Source: Oscillibacter sp. (lineage in GTDB: Bacteria > Bacillota > Clostridia > Oscillospirales > Oscillospiraceae). From it: DNA of 46,540 bases. Under the pieces are notes generated by a model. It searched no databases. It was not told the origin of the DNA and saw nothing but the letters and a program-made list of their open reading frames with translations. The stretch is from contig JAFUNB010000015.1 of NCBI GenBank assembly GCA_017482345.1, forward strand, positions 1-46,540, read 5' to 3'. The position numbers and the translations under genes were made by a program. Shown piece by piece: positions 1-6,966 of the stretch (the stretch's first letter is position 1; every line of letters starts with the position of its first letter).

Positions 1-348
1 ATTCGCGAGCGCTGGCTGGACGCCTTCGCCGAGAATGTGTCCGAGGCGGACCTGGGCAAGTATGTGCTGGCCAAGGGCAACTACCTGTGGCACATCTTCT
101 CCTGGAAGCTGACCGAGCATCTGGAGGGCGAGGCCGCCACGACTGCCGTGCCCGAGGGTGAGTGCTGGCTGTTCTACATGGAGTATCCCCCCATGGGCCA
201 GGCCCACACCCGCACCGTGACGAAGGCTGACATCCCCTCCCTGCCCGCCGATCTGGACTGGTATCTGGTGGACAAGGACTTCACCTGGACCTACGCCCAT
301 CCCCACGAGGCCGACCTCGGCCCCTACTTCTGCAAGGCAGAGCAGTAA
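1..348 (+). CDS. DUF4275-like protein, C-terminal part (cut by window edge)
   Basis: The reading frame is open from base 1, so the gene starts outside the window; the visible part encodes about 115 residues. A GTG at 37 is only an internal codon. Seen motifs are a central LWHIFSWK segment and a C-terminal VDKDFTWTYAHPHE..LGPYF segment. From memory this pair resembles the uncharacterised DUF4275 family of small soluble Firmicutes proteins; I could not check this with a profile. No signal peptide or membrane segment is visible in this part. It ends six bases before the next gene, so the two are probably cotranscribed. Function unknown. Confidence 0.7.
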   Translation: MRERWLDAFAENVSEADLGKYVLAKGNYLWHIFSWKLTEHLEGEAATTAVPEGECWLFYMEYPPMGQAHTRTVTKADIPSLPADLDWYLVDKDFTWTYAHPHEADLGPYFCKAEQ

Positions 349-354
349 CTTCTG

Positions 355-906
355 ATGAAAAAGCTGTTATTGGTCACAGGCGATCTGGCCACCGGAAAAT
401 CCACATTTTCCGACCAACTCTCTGCCCGCTACCAGATCCCGGTATATCACAAGGATTCCATCAAGGAAGTCCTGGGCGATACCATCGGCTTTGTCAACCG
501 GGAGGAAAACCTGAAGCTGTCTGCCGCGACTATGGAGCTTATGCAGTTCCTTTTTCAGGAGCAGACAAAGCTGCAGACCGATCTGATTCTGGAGGCCAAC
601 TTCCGCCAGCACGAAATCGAGAAGCTGCACACTCTGGCAAATGCCAATGGTTACGATGTGCTGACGCTGGTATTCCGCGGCGATGACCACATTCTGCACC
701 GGCGCTATCTGCATCGCATCCACAGCGAAAACCGCCATCCTGTGCATCTCAGCACGACCTTCGAACAGTTTGACGCGTTCAGCGCATACATCAACGCCGC
801 AAGAACGGTTGTGGTTCCCGGAAACCAGCTGACTGTGCAGGCAGACGACTTTGCGTATCAGACCGACGGCGCACTGCTGAAAACCATCGAAGCATTTCTA
901 ATATAA
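355..906 (+). CDS. P-loop AAA/zeta-type small-molecule kinase
   Basis: A 183-residue soluble protein with an N-terminal Walker A motif, GDLATGKST, at residues 9-17. An Asp in HKDSIKE (near residue 34) and a basic LID-like stretch, HRRYLHRIHSENRHP (near 115-130), give the layout of small P-loop kinases such as zeta toxin and chloramphenicol phosphotransferase-like proteins. These phosphorylate small molecules with ATP; the substrate cannot be told from sequence. The ATG lies six bases after the previous stop without a strong ribosome binding site, so translation is probably coupled. A strong hairpin terminator follows. No toxin-antitoxin partner is recognised next to it. Confidence 0.8.
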   Translation: MKKLLLVTGDLATGKSTFSDQLSARYQIPVYHKDSIKEVLGDTIGFVNREENLKLSAATMELMQFLFQEQTKLQTDLILEANFRQHEIEKLHTLANANGYDVLTLVFRGDDHILHRRYLHRIHSENRHPVHLSTTFEQFDAFSAYINAARTVVVPGNQLTVQADDFAYQTDGALLKTIEAFLI

Positions 907-912
907 ATAGTA

Positions 913-943
913 GCAGGCCGCCCGGTTTGGGCGGCCTGCTTGT
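913..943 (+). terminator. Rho-independent terminator
   Basis: An 11-bp perfect GC-rich stem (913-923 with 929-939) and a 5-nt loop are followed by a short T-rich stretch. It ends the kinase gene at 906. Confidence 0.75.
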
Positions 944-954
944 CTGTCCGGAGA

Positions 955-994
955 AACAAAAACAGCGCACCGAACTTCGGTGCGCTGCTTTTTT
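955..994. terminator. Bidirectional terminator
   Basis: A 10-bp stem (963-972 with 978-987) has a T run on its right for the plus strand (989-994) and an A-rich run on its left (955-962) that reads as T on the minus strand. It can back up the kinase terminator and end the minus-strand infC-rpmI-rplT operon. Confidence 0.75.
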
Positions 995-1023
995 CATCCA
1001 TCCAATCTGAAACCAACGGGAAA

Positions 1024-1374
1024 TCAGGCCTTCTTGGCGATCTCGACCAGCTGGGTGAAGGCGGCGGCGTCGTTGACAGCCAGCTCAGCCAGCATCTTGC
1101 GGTTGATCTCGATGCCGGCGACCTTCAGGCCGTGCATGAAGGTGGAGTAGTTCATGCCGTTCATCTTTGCGGCAGCAGAGATGCGGGTGATCCACAGGGA
1201 ACGGAAGTCACGCTTCTTCAGCTTGCGGCCGACATAAGCGTAGGACAGGGACTTCATGACAGCCTGGTTGGCAACACGGAAGTGCTTGGACTTGGAACCC
1301 CAGTAGCCCTTGGCCATCTTCAGAACTTTATTTCTTCTCTTGCGCGTCATCATCGCGCCCTTAACTCTAGCCAT
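1024..1374 (-). CDS. rplT: 50S ribosomal protein L20
   Basis: A 116-residue basic protein of the expected length, starting [24 protein letters not shown] and containing the conserved [21 protein letters not shown] core. L20 binds 23S rRNA and is needed early in assembly of the large subunit. In Firmicutes it also represses its own operon by binding the infC leader. It is the last gene of infC-rpmI-rplT, 35 bases after rpmI, and is followed by the bidirectional terminator at 955-994. The ATG has an AGGAGG-type site just upstream. Confidence 0.98.
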   Translation of the reverse strand: MARVKGAMMTRKRRNKVLKMAKGYWGSKSKHFRVANQAVMKSLSYAYVGRKLKKRDFRSLWITRISAAAKMNGMNYSTFMHGLKVAGIEINRKMLAELAVNDAAAFTQLVEIAKKA

Positions 1375-1409
1375 TGTAAAAAGCCTCCTATTCTAAAACG
1401 TATCGTATC

Positions 1410-1607
1410 TTACTTGTAGGGGATCAGCTCGCGGACGGTTGCGGCGTTGGTCACGTCAGCATAGCCGCCGGCACGCAGACGACGAGTACGCTTGGTATCC
1501 TTCTTGGTCAGGATGTGGCTCTTGAAGGCCTTGGCACGCTTGACCTTGCCGGTCTTGGTCAGGTTGAATCTCTTCTTGGCACCGCTATGGGTTTTCAGCT
1601 TAGGCAT
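1410..1607 (-). CDS. rpmI: 50S ribosomal protein L35
   Basis: A 65-residue, very basic protein starting [14 protein letters not shown], the L35 signature, with the [10 protein letters not shown]-like C-terminal region. Length matches the family (about 64-66 residues). It is the middle gene of the infC-rpmI-rplT operon, 54 bases after infC, with a GGAGC-type ribosome binding site ahead of the ATG. L35 is a component of the large ribosomal subunit. Confidence 0.98.
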   Translation of the reverse strand: MPKLKTHSGAKKRFNLTKTGKVKRAKAFKSHILTKKDTKRTRRLRAGGYADVTNAATVRELIPYK

Positions 1608-1661
1608 AGTAGTAGCTCCTTCCGTGTGTTTGAAAAATCTGTTTGATTTTGGTTACGAATG

Positions 1662-2180
1662 TTATTTGCCGGACTTGGGAGACAGGAAGATGGACATCAT
1701 TCTGCCTTCCAGCTTGGCGGGTTTATCCAGGTTTGCGACCTCGGCGCACTGCTCGGCGAACCGGTCCAGCAGATCCTTACCGATCTCGGTATGGGCCATC
1801 TCGCGGCCGCGGAAACGAACAGAGACCTTGACGCGGTTGCCGTCGGCAACGAACTTCTGGGCGTTCTTCAGCTTGGTGTTGAAGTCACCAACGTCGATAC
1901 CGGGAGACATGCGGATCTCCTTGATCTCGACCACGTGCTGGTTCTTCTTTGCTTCCTTTTCCCGCTTGCTCTGCTCGAAACGGAACTTGCCGTAGTTCAT
2001 CAGCTTGCAGACAGGAGGAACGGCCTGGGGAGAAATCTTGACCAGATCCAGACCCTGCTCATCGGCGATCTTCAGAGCCTCAGCGGAGGACATGATGCCC
2101 AGCTGCTCACCCTCGGAACCGATCAGGCGGACTTCCTTGTCGTTGATCTCTTCATTCAGTTCATGCACTAACTTAGCTAT
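1662..2180 (-). CDS. infC: Translation initiation factor IF-3, probable non-AUG start
   Basis: IF-3 binds the 30S subunit and rejects wrong initiator tRNA or start codons. Both domains are present: the N-terminal EEINDKEVRLIGSEGEQLG region and the C-terminal KEIRMSPGIDVGDFNTKL and RFRGREMAH motifs. The frame stays open to a TTG at 2201, but the only ribosome binding site (GGAGG, 2195-2191) lies inside that stretch, and there is no in-frame ATG or GTG near it. The candidates are TTG at 2186, 4 nt after GGAGG, and ATA at 2180, 10 nt after it. I chose ATA because it matches the position of the B. subtilis AUU start relative to the conserved EVRL and fits the known IF-3 autoregulation through rare AUU/AUA-type codons. 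TTG 2186 remains possible. First gene of the infC-rpmI-rplT operon. Confidence 0.9.
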   Translation of the reverse strand: MAKLVHELNEEINDKEVRLIGSEGEQLGIMSSAEALKIADEQGLDLVKISPQAVPPVCKLMNYGKFRFEQSKREKEAKKNQHVVEIKEIRMSPGIDVGDFNTKLKNAQKFVADGNRVKVSVRFRGREMAHTEIGKDLLDRFAEQCAEVANLDKPAKLEGRMMSIFLSPKSGK

Positions 2181-2201
2181 GGTCAAAGCACCTCCATCCA
2201 A

Positions 2202-2340
2202 AAATCACAAAACGCGGATACCTGATGGCATCCGCGCAACAACAAACCGCTCCTATAGCGGTCTGGTAACAACGTTGTTAACCTCTTTGCCCGATTGCTG
2301 GAGGTGAGGCGGATGCGCGCCTTCTTTGTTTTGCTGGTTT
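2202..2340 (-). promoter_or_regulatory. infC leader with attenuator (L20-leader type)
   Basis: The transcribed leader of the infC operon carries a 9-10-bp hairpin (2236-2227 with 2222-2213, loop 2226-2223). A T-rich run, 2212-2202, follows directly and ends just before the infC ribosome binding site, so this reads as a transcription attenuator. Upstream segments such as 2270-2240 could form alternative pairings. Firmicutes infC-rpmI-rplT operons are known to be controlled by L20 binding such a leader; assignment to that class is by context, not by a covariance search. Confidence 0.7.
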
Positions 2341-2369
2341 AGTATACCAGTACCTTTCGGCTTTGTCAA
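2341..2369 (-). promoter_or_regulatory. Sigma-A promoter of infC-rpmI-rplT
   Basis: A perfect -35 TTGACA (2369-2364), a 17-bp spacer and -10 TATACT (2346-2341). It lies about 160 bases upstream of infC, leaving room for the attenuated leader. Confidence 0.85.
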
Positions 2370-2470
2370 CTAAAATTTTATAATTTTTTTGTGTTTTTTG
2401 ATACATACTTTTTTCCGCCCCTGCCAAACTAACGGCGTACCCAACCAGGTGCGAAAGGAGAACATCTGTT

Positions 2471-2581
2471 ATGCAGAATCGCGAAAACAACCAGAATAAC
2501 CAGCGCAATCAGGACCAGAAGCAGAACGAGAAGCAGAATCAGCAGAACAGCCAGCGCAACCAGAAGGAAAACCGCAGATAA
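2471..2581 (+). CDS. Q/N-rich 36-residue microprotein
   Basis: A short open frame, ATG to TAA, encodes 36 residues of almost only Gln, Asn, Arg, Lys and Glu, starting MQNRENNQNNQRNQ and ending QKENRR. It is preceded by a good ribosome binding site (AAAGGAG, 2454-2460, ten bases ahead) and followed by a strong hairpin at 2605-2633. Site, frame and terminator together argue for a real gene. The composition predicts a disordered, very hydrophilic basic peptide with no membrane segment. I do not recognise a family; small Q/N-rich spore or nucleoid peptides of Clostridia are a loose comparison only. Confidence 0.6.
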   Translation: MQNRENNQNNQRNQDQKQNEKQNQQNSQRNQKENRR

Positions 2582-2604
2582 CGTCTTCCCTCTCTTTTCT
2601 CACG

Positions 2605-2640
2605 CAGCGGCGGGCCAATCTGGCCCGCCGCTGTGCGTTT
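2605..2640 (+). terminator. Hairpin terminator after the Q/N-rich micro-ORF
   Basis: A 13-bp GC-rich stem (2605-2617 with 2621-2633, 3-nt loop) is followed by TGCGTTTGCTT. It lies between convergent genes, so it may also limit read-through from the minus-strand acetyltransferase. Confidence 0.65.
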
Positions 2641-2642
2641 GC

Positions 2643-3392
2643 TTATTTCAGGATATAGGTCACCATATGGCTGACCACCTCCATGCCAACACTGGCATAG
2701 ATGGGTTCGCCGTAGACGGAGGCCTGCAGGCTGATGACGGGATAGCCCAGATCCCGTGCGTCAGCGATGGAGCGGTTCAGCAGCGCCCGGCAGCAGCCCC
2801 GGCCCCGGCACTCCGGCAGGGTGGCCACCTCATGGATGCCGGCGTTGCCCGGCTGCAGAGACAGCATCAGCGTGGCCACGATCTGTCCGTCCAGACGGTA
2901 GCCGTAAAAGAGGCAGGTAGGATCCTGATAGAAGCGCTTGATCGTTTCCAGCTGATCTTCTTTCCGATTGAAGCCCACCGTGCAGACCGCAGACCACTGG
3001 GGCAGCTCCGCCTCCGTGATCCGCTCCACATGAGGGTCCATCTCGCGCACCTCATAGTCGGCGGCGTTCATGACCATGCCGTTCTGCCGTTTCTTCACCG
3101 TGAAGCCCTGTTTTTCCAGCTCCGCGGACAATCCCGGCGCTTCCTCCTCCGCCAGCATTACCAGCGGCGGCCGCGCTCCCGCCCGGATGTCCTCCGCGAG
3201 ACGGGCGGCCATGGCGGCCTCCTCCCCTGCCGGACACATATTAATATAGGTACGGCAGTAGCCGGAGGATATGACGTCCGTTTTGAACATGATGAGCTGC
3301 TCAGACTCCACCGGCGCGTCGCCGGTCTGGCGCAGCAGCTTTCCGCTTAAGTTGATGAGGCTCTCCTTTGCCAGAAACACGGCGTTCTTCAT
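2643..3392 (-). CDS. GNAT-family N-acetyltransferase
   Basis: A 249-residue soluble protein. The C-terminal half carries the acetyl-CoA binding signature of the GNAT fold, EVATLPECRGRGCCRALL (about residues 190-207), and a late GEPIYASVGMEVV motif. GNAT enzymes move an acetyl group from acetyl-CoA to an amine; the substrate here is not predictable. The N-terminal half (residues 1-110) is less conserved. The ATG has a GAGGAG site ahead. It starts 15 bases after the SLH-GH25 gene, so the two are likely one transcript, although nothing links their functions. Confidence 0.85.
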   Translation of the reverse strand: MKNAVFLAKESLINLSGKLLRQTGDAPVESEQLIMFKTDVISSGYCRTYINMCPAGEEAAMAARLAEDIRAGARPPLVMLAEEEAPGLSAELEKQGFTVKKRQNGMVMNAADYEVREMDPHVERITEAELPQWSAVCTVGFNRKEDQLETIKRFYQDPTCLFYGYRLDGQIVATLMLSLQPGNAGIHEVATLPECRGRGCCRALLNRSIADARDLGYPVISLQASVYGEPIYASVGMEVVSHMVTYILK

Positions 3393-3407
3393 GGTTGACC
3401 GCTCCTC

Positions 3408-5081
3408 TCAGCGAATAAATTGCAGATTGCCGTCCACACGGCCCACGATGCCGTTCACCTCGATGGAACTGGAATACTGCCAGTAATCCATCTGATAGTA
3501 GAAGGCGGGATACAGCTTTTCGGAGGATTCGCTCTTATATTCGGGGTACCAGCTCAGGTAAGGCGCCAGCGCGCCCTGGTCATACTTCATATAACTGACA
3601 TACTGGCCGGCGTAGACCATGGCGTCGTAGCCCGCCTTTTCAATGGTCTCACAGAAGGCCACGGCGCAGGCGGTTGCCATTTCCGGCGGGGTGCCGTAGA
3701 CACGGTAGCTGGAGTTGTGCATCTCCCAGTCGTAGGCCACGGGGCCGTCGATCTCGCAGTCCTCCAGCAGCTCCAGCACATATTCGGCCTCCTCGATGGC
3801 CTCCTCCACACTGATGGCCTGGGCGAAGAAATACACGCCGGTCTCAATGCCAGCGTCCATGGCGCCCTCGATGTTTTCCAGATAATACTCGTCGGTGTTC
3901 ATGCTGCCGGTGGCGGTGCCGCGGTAGCCGATGCGCACCATACAGAAATCCACACCGTCGTCGGCCACGGCCTCCCAGTCGATGCCGTCCTCGCCGCAGG
4001 CCCGGTTCTGATAGGCGGACACGTCAATGCCGAAACGGGTGCGGAACTCGTCGCCGTCATATTCCAGCCGGCCGTCCTCCCAGTAGAAGTCGCCGTCGTA
4101 CAGGCGGGTAGGCTCCGCGTCCCGGTACACCGGGATGGCCTTGCCGTCATACATAAAATACTCGCCGGTGGTTTTGCCGGGCTCATAGACCTCCATGGGC
4201 AGGATGGGTTCCTCTTCCTCCCAGTCGTCCCCCTCGTCCTTCCGGCCGGAGTCGGGCTTTTCCGGCTCCTCCTCTTCCCGCAGGATCAGCTCCGGCGCGA
4301 TGCCGCTGAAGTTGAAGATCTGGCCGTTGATGAGGACGTTTTCCAGCTGCACCGGCTCCGTGACGCCGGGGGCGATGATCAGGTCGCCCAAAATGTGCAT
4401 ATCCAGCAGATGTACCTGCCCGCCGGCGTTGATCATGACGTTGCCGGGGATGGTGCCGGTGTAGGTCTCCGGCGTCTGGATCAGAATACGGATCATGTTG
4501 TTGAGGATATTCACCATCTCCGCCCGGGTGATGGGCTCCGTGGGCCGGAAGCGGCCGTCGGGACAGTCGGTTATGAAGCCCCAGCCGGTCATCTCTCCCA
4601 CCGCCTCCTGGGCGTAGGAGGAGATCTGCCCCACGTCGGAATAGGGCAGGATGGCGTATTCACTGGCGGTGATGCCGAAGGCCCGGGCGATCATGGTGAC
4701 CGCCTGCTGGCGGGTGATGGAGGCGCCGGGACTGGCCTTGCCGTTGTTGCCTAAGTACACGCCGGAGGCGTGGAGCTTCAAAATGGCGTCCTCCCAATAG
4801 GTGCCGGCGGTGTCGGAAAAGGTGCTGGCCGGGGACTTGTCCTGAAATTTCAGGAAACGGTCCATGATGCCGGCGAAAGCGCCCCGGGTGATGGAGTTGT
4901 CCGGCCGGAAGGAGCCGTCCTCGTAGCCGGTGATGAGGCCGTAGCCCTCGCTCCAGCGGTCGATGGCGTCGGCGGCCCAGTGGTCCTCCGTATCGGTAAA
5001 GGAGGCGGAGGCTCCGGTCACACACAGTCCGGCGGCCAGCGCAAGGGCTGCTAACCGTCCGGGCAGTCGGAATTTCTTCAT
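3408..5081 (-). CDS. Secreted SLH-domain GH25 lysozyme
   Basis: 557 residues. A signal peptide (residues 1-27) is followed by three S-layer homology repeats (about 28-70, 87-130, 147-190), each with the DG.FRP...ITR type motif. A Glu/Asp-rich linker (about 268-292) leads to a C-terminal glycoside hydrolase family 25 domain (about 350-557). GH25 residues visible are Asp353 in GIDVSAYQ and the DxE pair Asp451/Glu453 in YDWEMH. SLH domains bind pyruvylated secondary wall polymers, so this is probably a wall-attached muramidase used in wall turnover. I chose the ATG at 5081, which has AGGAG 8 bases ahead and starts a clean signal peptide; an ATG 60 bases upstream lacks this. The leader contains a terminator-like hairpin (5122-5152). 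Confidence 0.93.
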   Translation of the reverse strand: MKKFRLPGRLAALALAAGLCVTGASASFTDTEDHWAADAIDRWSEGYGLITGYEDGSFRPDNSITRGAFAGIMDRFLKFQDKSPASTFSDTAGTYWEDAILKLHASGVYLGNNGKASPGASITRQQAVTMIARAFGITASEYAILPYSDVGQISSYAQEAVGEMTGWGFITDCPDGRFRPTEPITRAEMVNILNNMIRILIQTPETYTGTIPGNVMINAGGQVHLLDMHILGDLIIAPGVTEPVQLENVLINGQIFNFSGIAPELILREEEEPEKPDSGRKDEGDDWEEEEPILPMEVYEPGKTTGEYFMYDGKAIPVYRDAEPTRLYDGDFYWEDGRLEYDGDEFRTRFGIDVSAYQNRACGEDGIDWEAVADDGVDFCMVRIGYRGTATGSMNTDEYYLENIEGAMDAGIETGVYFFAQAISVEEAIEEAEYVLELLEDCEIDGPVAYDWEMHNSSYRVYGTPPEMATACAVAFCETIEKAGYDAMVYAGQYVSYMKYDQGALAPYLSWYPEYKSESSEKLYPAFYYQMDYWQYSSSIEVNGIVGRVDGNLQFIR

Positions 5082-5121
5082 AGTGGTTCTCCTCTTGTCA
5101 GAATCTGTCGAACGTATCTGC

Positions 5122-5152
5122 AAAAAACACCGCAGCCCCAAGCAGGCTGCGG
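5122..5152 (-). terminator. Terminator-like hairpin in the SLH-GH25 leader
   Basis: On the minus strand an 8-bp GC stem (5152-5145 with 5137-5130, 7-nt loop) is followed by TGTTTTTTG (5129-5121). It sits between the promoter at 5225-5197 and the start codon at 5081, so it would stop transcription before the gene unless bypassed. This suggests attenuation; no known riboswitch was recognised in the roughly 40 bases ahead of it. Confidence 0.6.
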
Positions 5153-5196
5153 AACGTTATGTTACCTGTCAAATAATAGGTGCAGCGCCAGTTTTG

Positions 5197-5225
5197 ATTA
5201 TAAACCATGCGCCATATGCGGTCAA
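5197..5225 (-). promoter_or_regulatory. Sigma-A promoter of the SLH-GH25 gene
   Basis: -35 TTGACC (5225-5220), 17-bp spacer, -10 TATAAT (5202-5197), about 116 bases ahead of the start codon. Confidence 0.8.
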
Positions 5226-5343
5226 TATCTATTATAGATTTTCCTGTGAAGAAAAATTATGTCAAGTATTTTGGAGCTGCTCCGGCAGGCGGGGAATAAC
5301 CTGCGGGAAATGGGAAATCCTGCTGGTATGGAGGTGTCCGCCT

Positions 5344-6030
5344 TTGATCACAGCTTTTACACGCACCATCATCCTCTATTTTCTCATCATGCTGGTCCTG
5401 CGGATCATGGGAAAACGGCAGATCGGCCAGCTGGAGCCCAGCGAGCTGGTACTGACCATGATGATCTCGGATCTGGCCTCTGTCCCCATGCAGGACTTTG
5501 GCCTTCCCCTGCTGGCCGGCATTATCCCCATTCTGACGCTGGTGGCCCTCTCCCTGCTCATCAGCCAGCTGTCGCTGCACCATCTCCGGTTCCGGGCGCT
5601 GTTCTGCGGCACGCCGGCCCTCCTCATCCGGGACGGCCGCGTCCAGCAGGAGACCATGCGGAAAAACCGCTACACCATCGACGAGCTGCTGGAGGAGCTG
5701 CGGGCCCAGGGCTACTCCTCCATCGAGGACATCAAATACGCCGTGCTGGAAAACTCCGGCAAGCTATCCCTCCTGCCCCGCGCTTCCCAGTCGCCTCCCA
5801 CCGCCGCCCAGCTGCAGCTAAGCGTGGAGGACACGGCGACGCTGCCGGTGGTGCTCATCAACGACGGGCGGGTGCTGGACAGCAACCTGAAGGCCCGGGG
5901 ACTGAACCGGGTCTGGCTGGAACAGCAGCTGAAGAACCAGGGATTCTCCTCCCCGCAGGAGGTCTTTCTTCTGACCATCGACGAGCACAACGCCGTATTC
6001 CTTATTAAAAAGGAGGCTGAGTCCCCATGA
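5344..6030 (+). CDS. DUF421 membrane protein (YetF family), TTG start
   Basis: About 228 residues. An N-terminal membrane part with three hydrophobic segments includes the family signature LRIMGKRQIGQLEPSELVLTMMISDLASVPM. Two cytoplasmic DUF421-type modules follow, containing the RYTIDELLEELRAQGYSSIEDIKYAVLENSG motif. The frame is open far upstream but has no suitable ATG. TTG at 5344 has GGAGG (5330-5334) nine bases ahead and gives ITAFTRTIILYFLIM, matching the family's usual N-terminus. DUF421 proteins are linked in Bacillus to spore germination and membrane quality, but the biochemical role is unclear. Its stop overlaps the next start (ATGA), a coupling typical of DUF421-DUF4363 pairs in Clostridia. 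Confidence 0.88.
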   Translation: MITAFTRTIILYFLIMLVLRIMGKRQIGQLEPSELVLTMMISDLASVPMQDFGLPLLAGIIPILTLVALSLLISQLSLHHLRFRALFCGTPALLIRDGRVQQETMRKNRYTIDELLEELRAQGYSSIEDIKYAVLENSGKLSLLPRASQSPPTAAQLQLSVEDTATLPVVLINDGRVLDSNLKARGLNRVWLEQQLKNQGFSSPQEVFLLTIDEHNAVFLIKKEAESP

Positions 6031-6410
6031 AACGCGCCTATCTTCCGCCCATTTTGCTGCTCTCGGTCATGCTGGCCCTGTCCCTTTGGAACGGCAGCCG
6101 CATCACCCGGGACACGGAGCGGTGGCGGTCTCAGCTGGAGCATGTGGACACGCTGGCGCAGGCAAAGCAGTGGCCGGAATCCATCGCCGCGCTGGAGGAC
6201 AGCCACCGGGACTGGCAGGGGCGGCAGACCTATCTCCACATCGTCACGGAGCACGCCGTGCTGGACGACGCGGAGGCCATGTATCACCGGGCCGCCGCCT
6301 TCGCCCGAGAGCGGGAGACGGCGGAATTCCGGGCAGAAATACAGCATCTCCGCCACCAGCTGACGCTGATGGCGGAGATGGAGCGATTCAGTATCAAAAA
6401 TGTGCTGTAG
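6027..6410 (+). CDS. DUF4363-family protein paired with DUF421
   Basis: 127 residues: an N-terminal hydrophobic segment (about 5-22), then a charged helical domain rich in Arg, Glu and His (W...QLEHVDTLAQAKQWPESI...W). Topology predicts a single anchor with an extracellular helical domain. The start overlaps the DUF421 stop by four bases. Small proteins of this shape next to DUF421 genes are known in Clostridia as DUF4363; the assignment rests mainly on context, size and topology. Function unknown, probably in the same membrane complex as its neighbour. Confidence 0.7.
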   Translation: MKRAYLPPILLLSVMLALSLWNGSRITRDTERWRSQLEHVDTLAQAKQWPESIAALEDSHRDWQGRQTYLHIVTEHAVLDDAEAMYHRAAAFARERETAEFRAEIQHLRHQLTLMAEMERFSIKNVL

Positions 6411-6412
6411 CC

Positions 6413-6868
6413 TTACTTCTCGGACAGTAGCTTCGTCAGCTCGGCCATGAAGGTATCGATGTCCTTGAACTGACGGTAAACGGAGGCAAAACGGACGTAG
6501 GCCACCTGGTCCACATTGCGCAGACGGTCCATGACCTTCTCGCCGATAGCCACGGTGCTGATCTCACGCTCCATGGAATTCTGGATGTCCTGCTCAATCT
6601 CCTCTGCGATCTTCTCCAGATCGGCCAGGGGCACGGGGCGCTTTTCGCAGGCGCGGATCATGCCGGAGAGGACCTTGCGGCGCTCGAAGCTCTGGCGGCT
6701 GCCGTCCTTTTTCACAACCACCATGGGCAGGCTCTCCACCGTCTCATAGGTGGTGAAGCGCTTGCTGCAGGAGAGGCACTCTCTTCTGCGGCGGATGCTG
6801 GAGCCCTCGTCGGCGGGGCGGGAGTCGATGACCTTGCTCTCACTGTAGCCACAATACGGACACTTCAT
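6413..6868 (-). CDS. nrdR: Transcriptional repressor NrdR
   Basis: 152 residues from the ATG at 6868, which has GGAGG five bases ahead; earlier in-frame codons lie inside or before that site. The N-terminus is a zinc ribbon with Cys pairs in MKCPYCGY and [11 protein letters not shown], followed by an ATP-cone domain ([20 protein letters not shown]...). NrdR senses (d)ATP and represses ribonucleotide reductase genes by binding NrdR boxes. Length and motifs are standard. It is convergent with the DUF4363 gene, two bases between stops. Confidence 0.97.
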   Translation of the reverse strand: MKCPYCGYSESKVIDSRPADEGSSIRRRRECLSCSKRFTTYETVESLPMVVVKKDGSRQSFERRKVLSGMIRACEKRPVPLADLEKIAEEIEQDIQNSMEREISTVAIGEKVMDRLRNVDQVAYVRFASVYRQFKDIDTFMAELTKLLSEK

Positions 6869-6928
6869 ATTGACCTCCAATTAACCTCTGGCGCCGGTCT
6901 GGCCGGCGGAGTCATCATAGTTGTAGGT

Positions 6929-6937
6929 ATTATAGCA
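6929..6937 (-). promoter_or_regulatory. Extended -10 promoter of nrdR
   Basis: TGCTATAAT on the minus strand (6937-6929) is a TGn extended -10 with a consensus TATAAT; the -35 region is weak. It lies about 60 bases upstream of nrdR. Confidence 0.55.
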
Positions 6938-6966
6938 CAGCACCACAAAATATGGTATCTCTTTTT

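Noticed and set aside
2364-2384. TTGTCA and TATAAT on the plus strand as a promoter for the Q/N-rich gene
   Set aside because: The spacer is only 9 bases, too short for sigma-A; the real promoter of that gene is not identified.
3420-4754. 444-residue open frame opposite the SLH-GH25 gene
   Set aside because: Val/Gly/His-rich mirror frame with no ribosome binding site.
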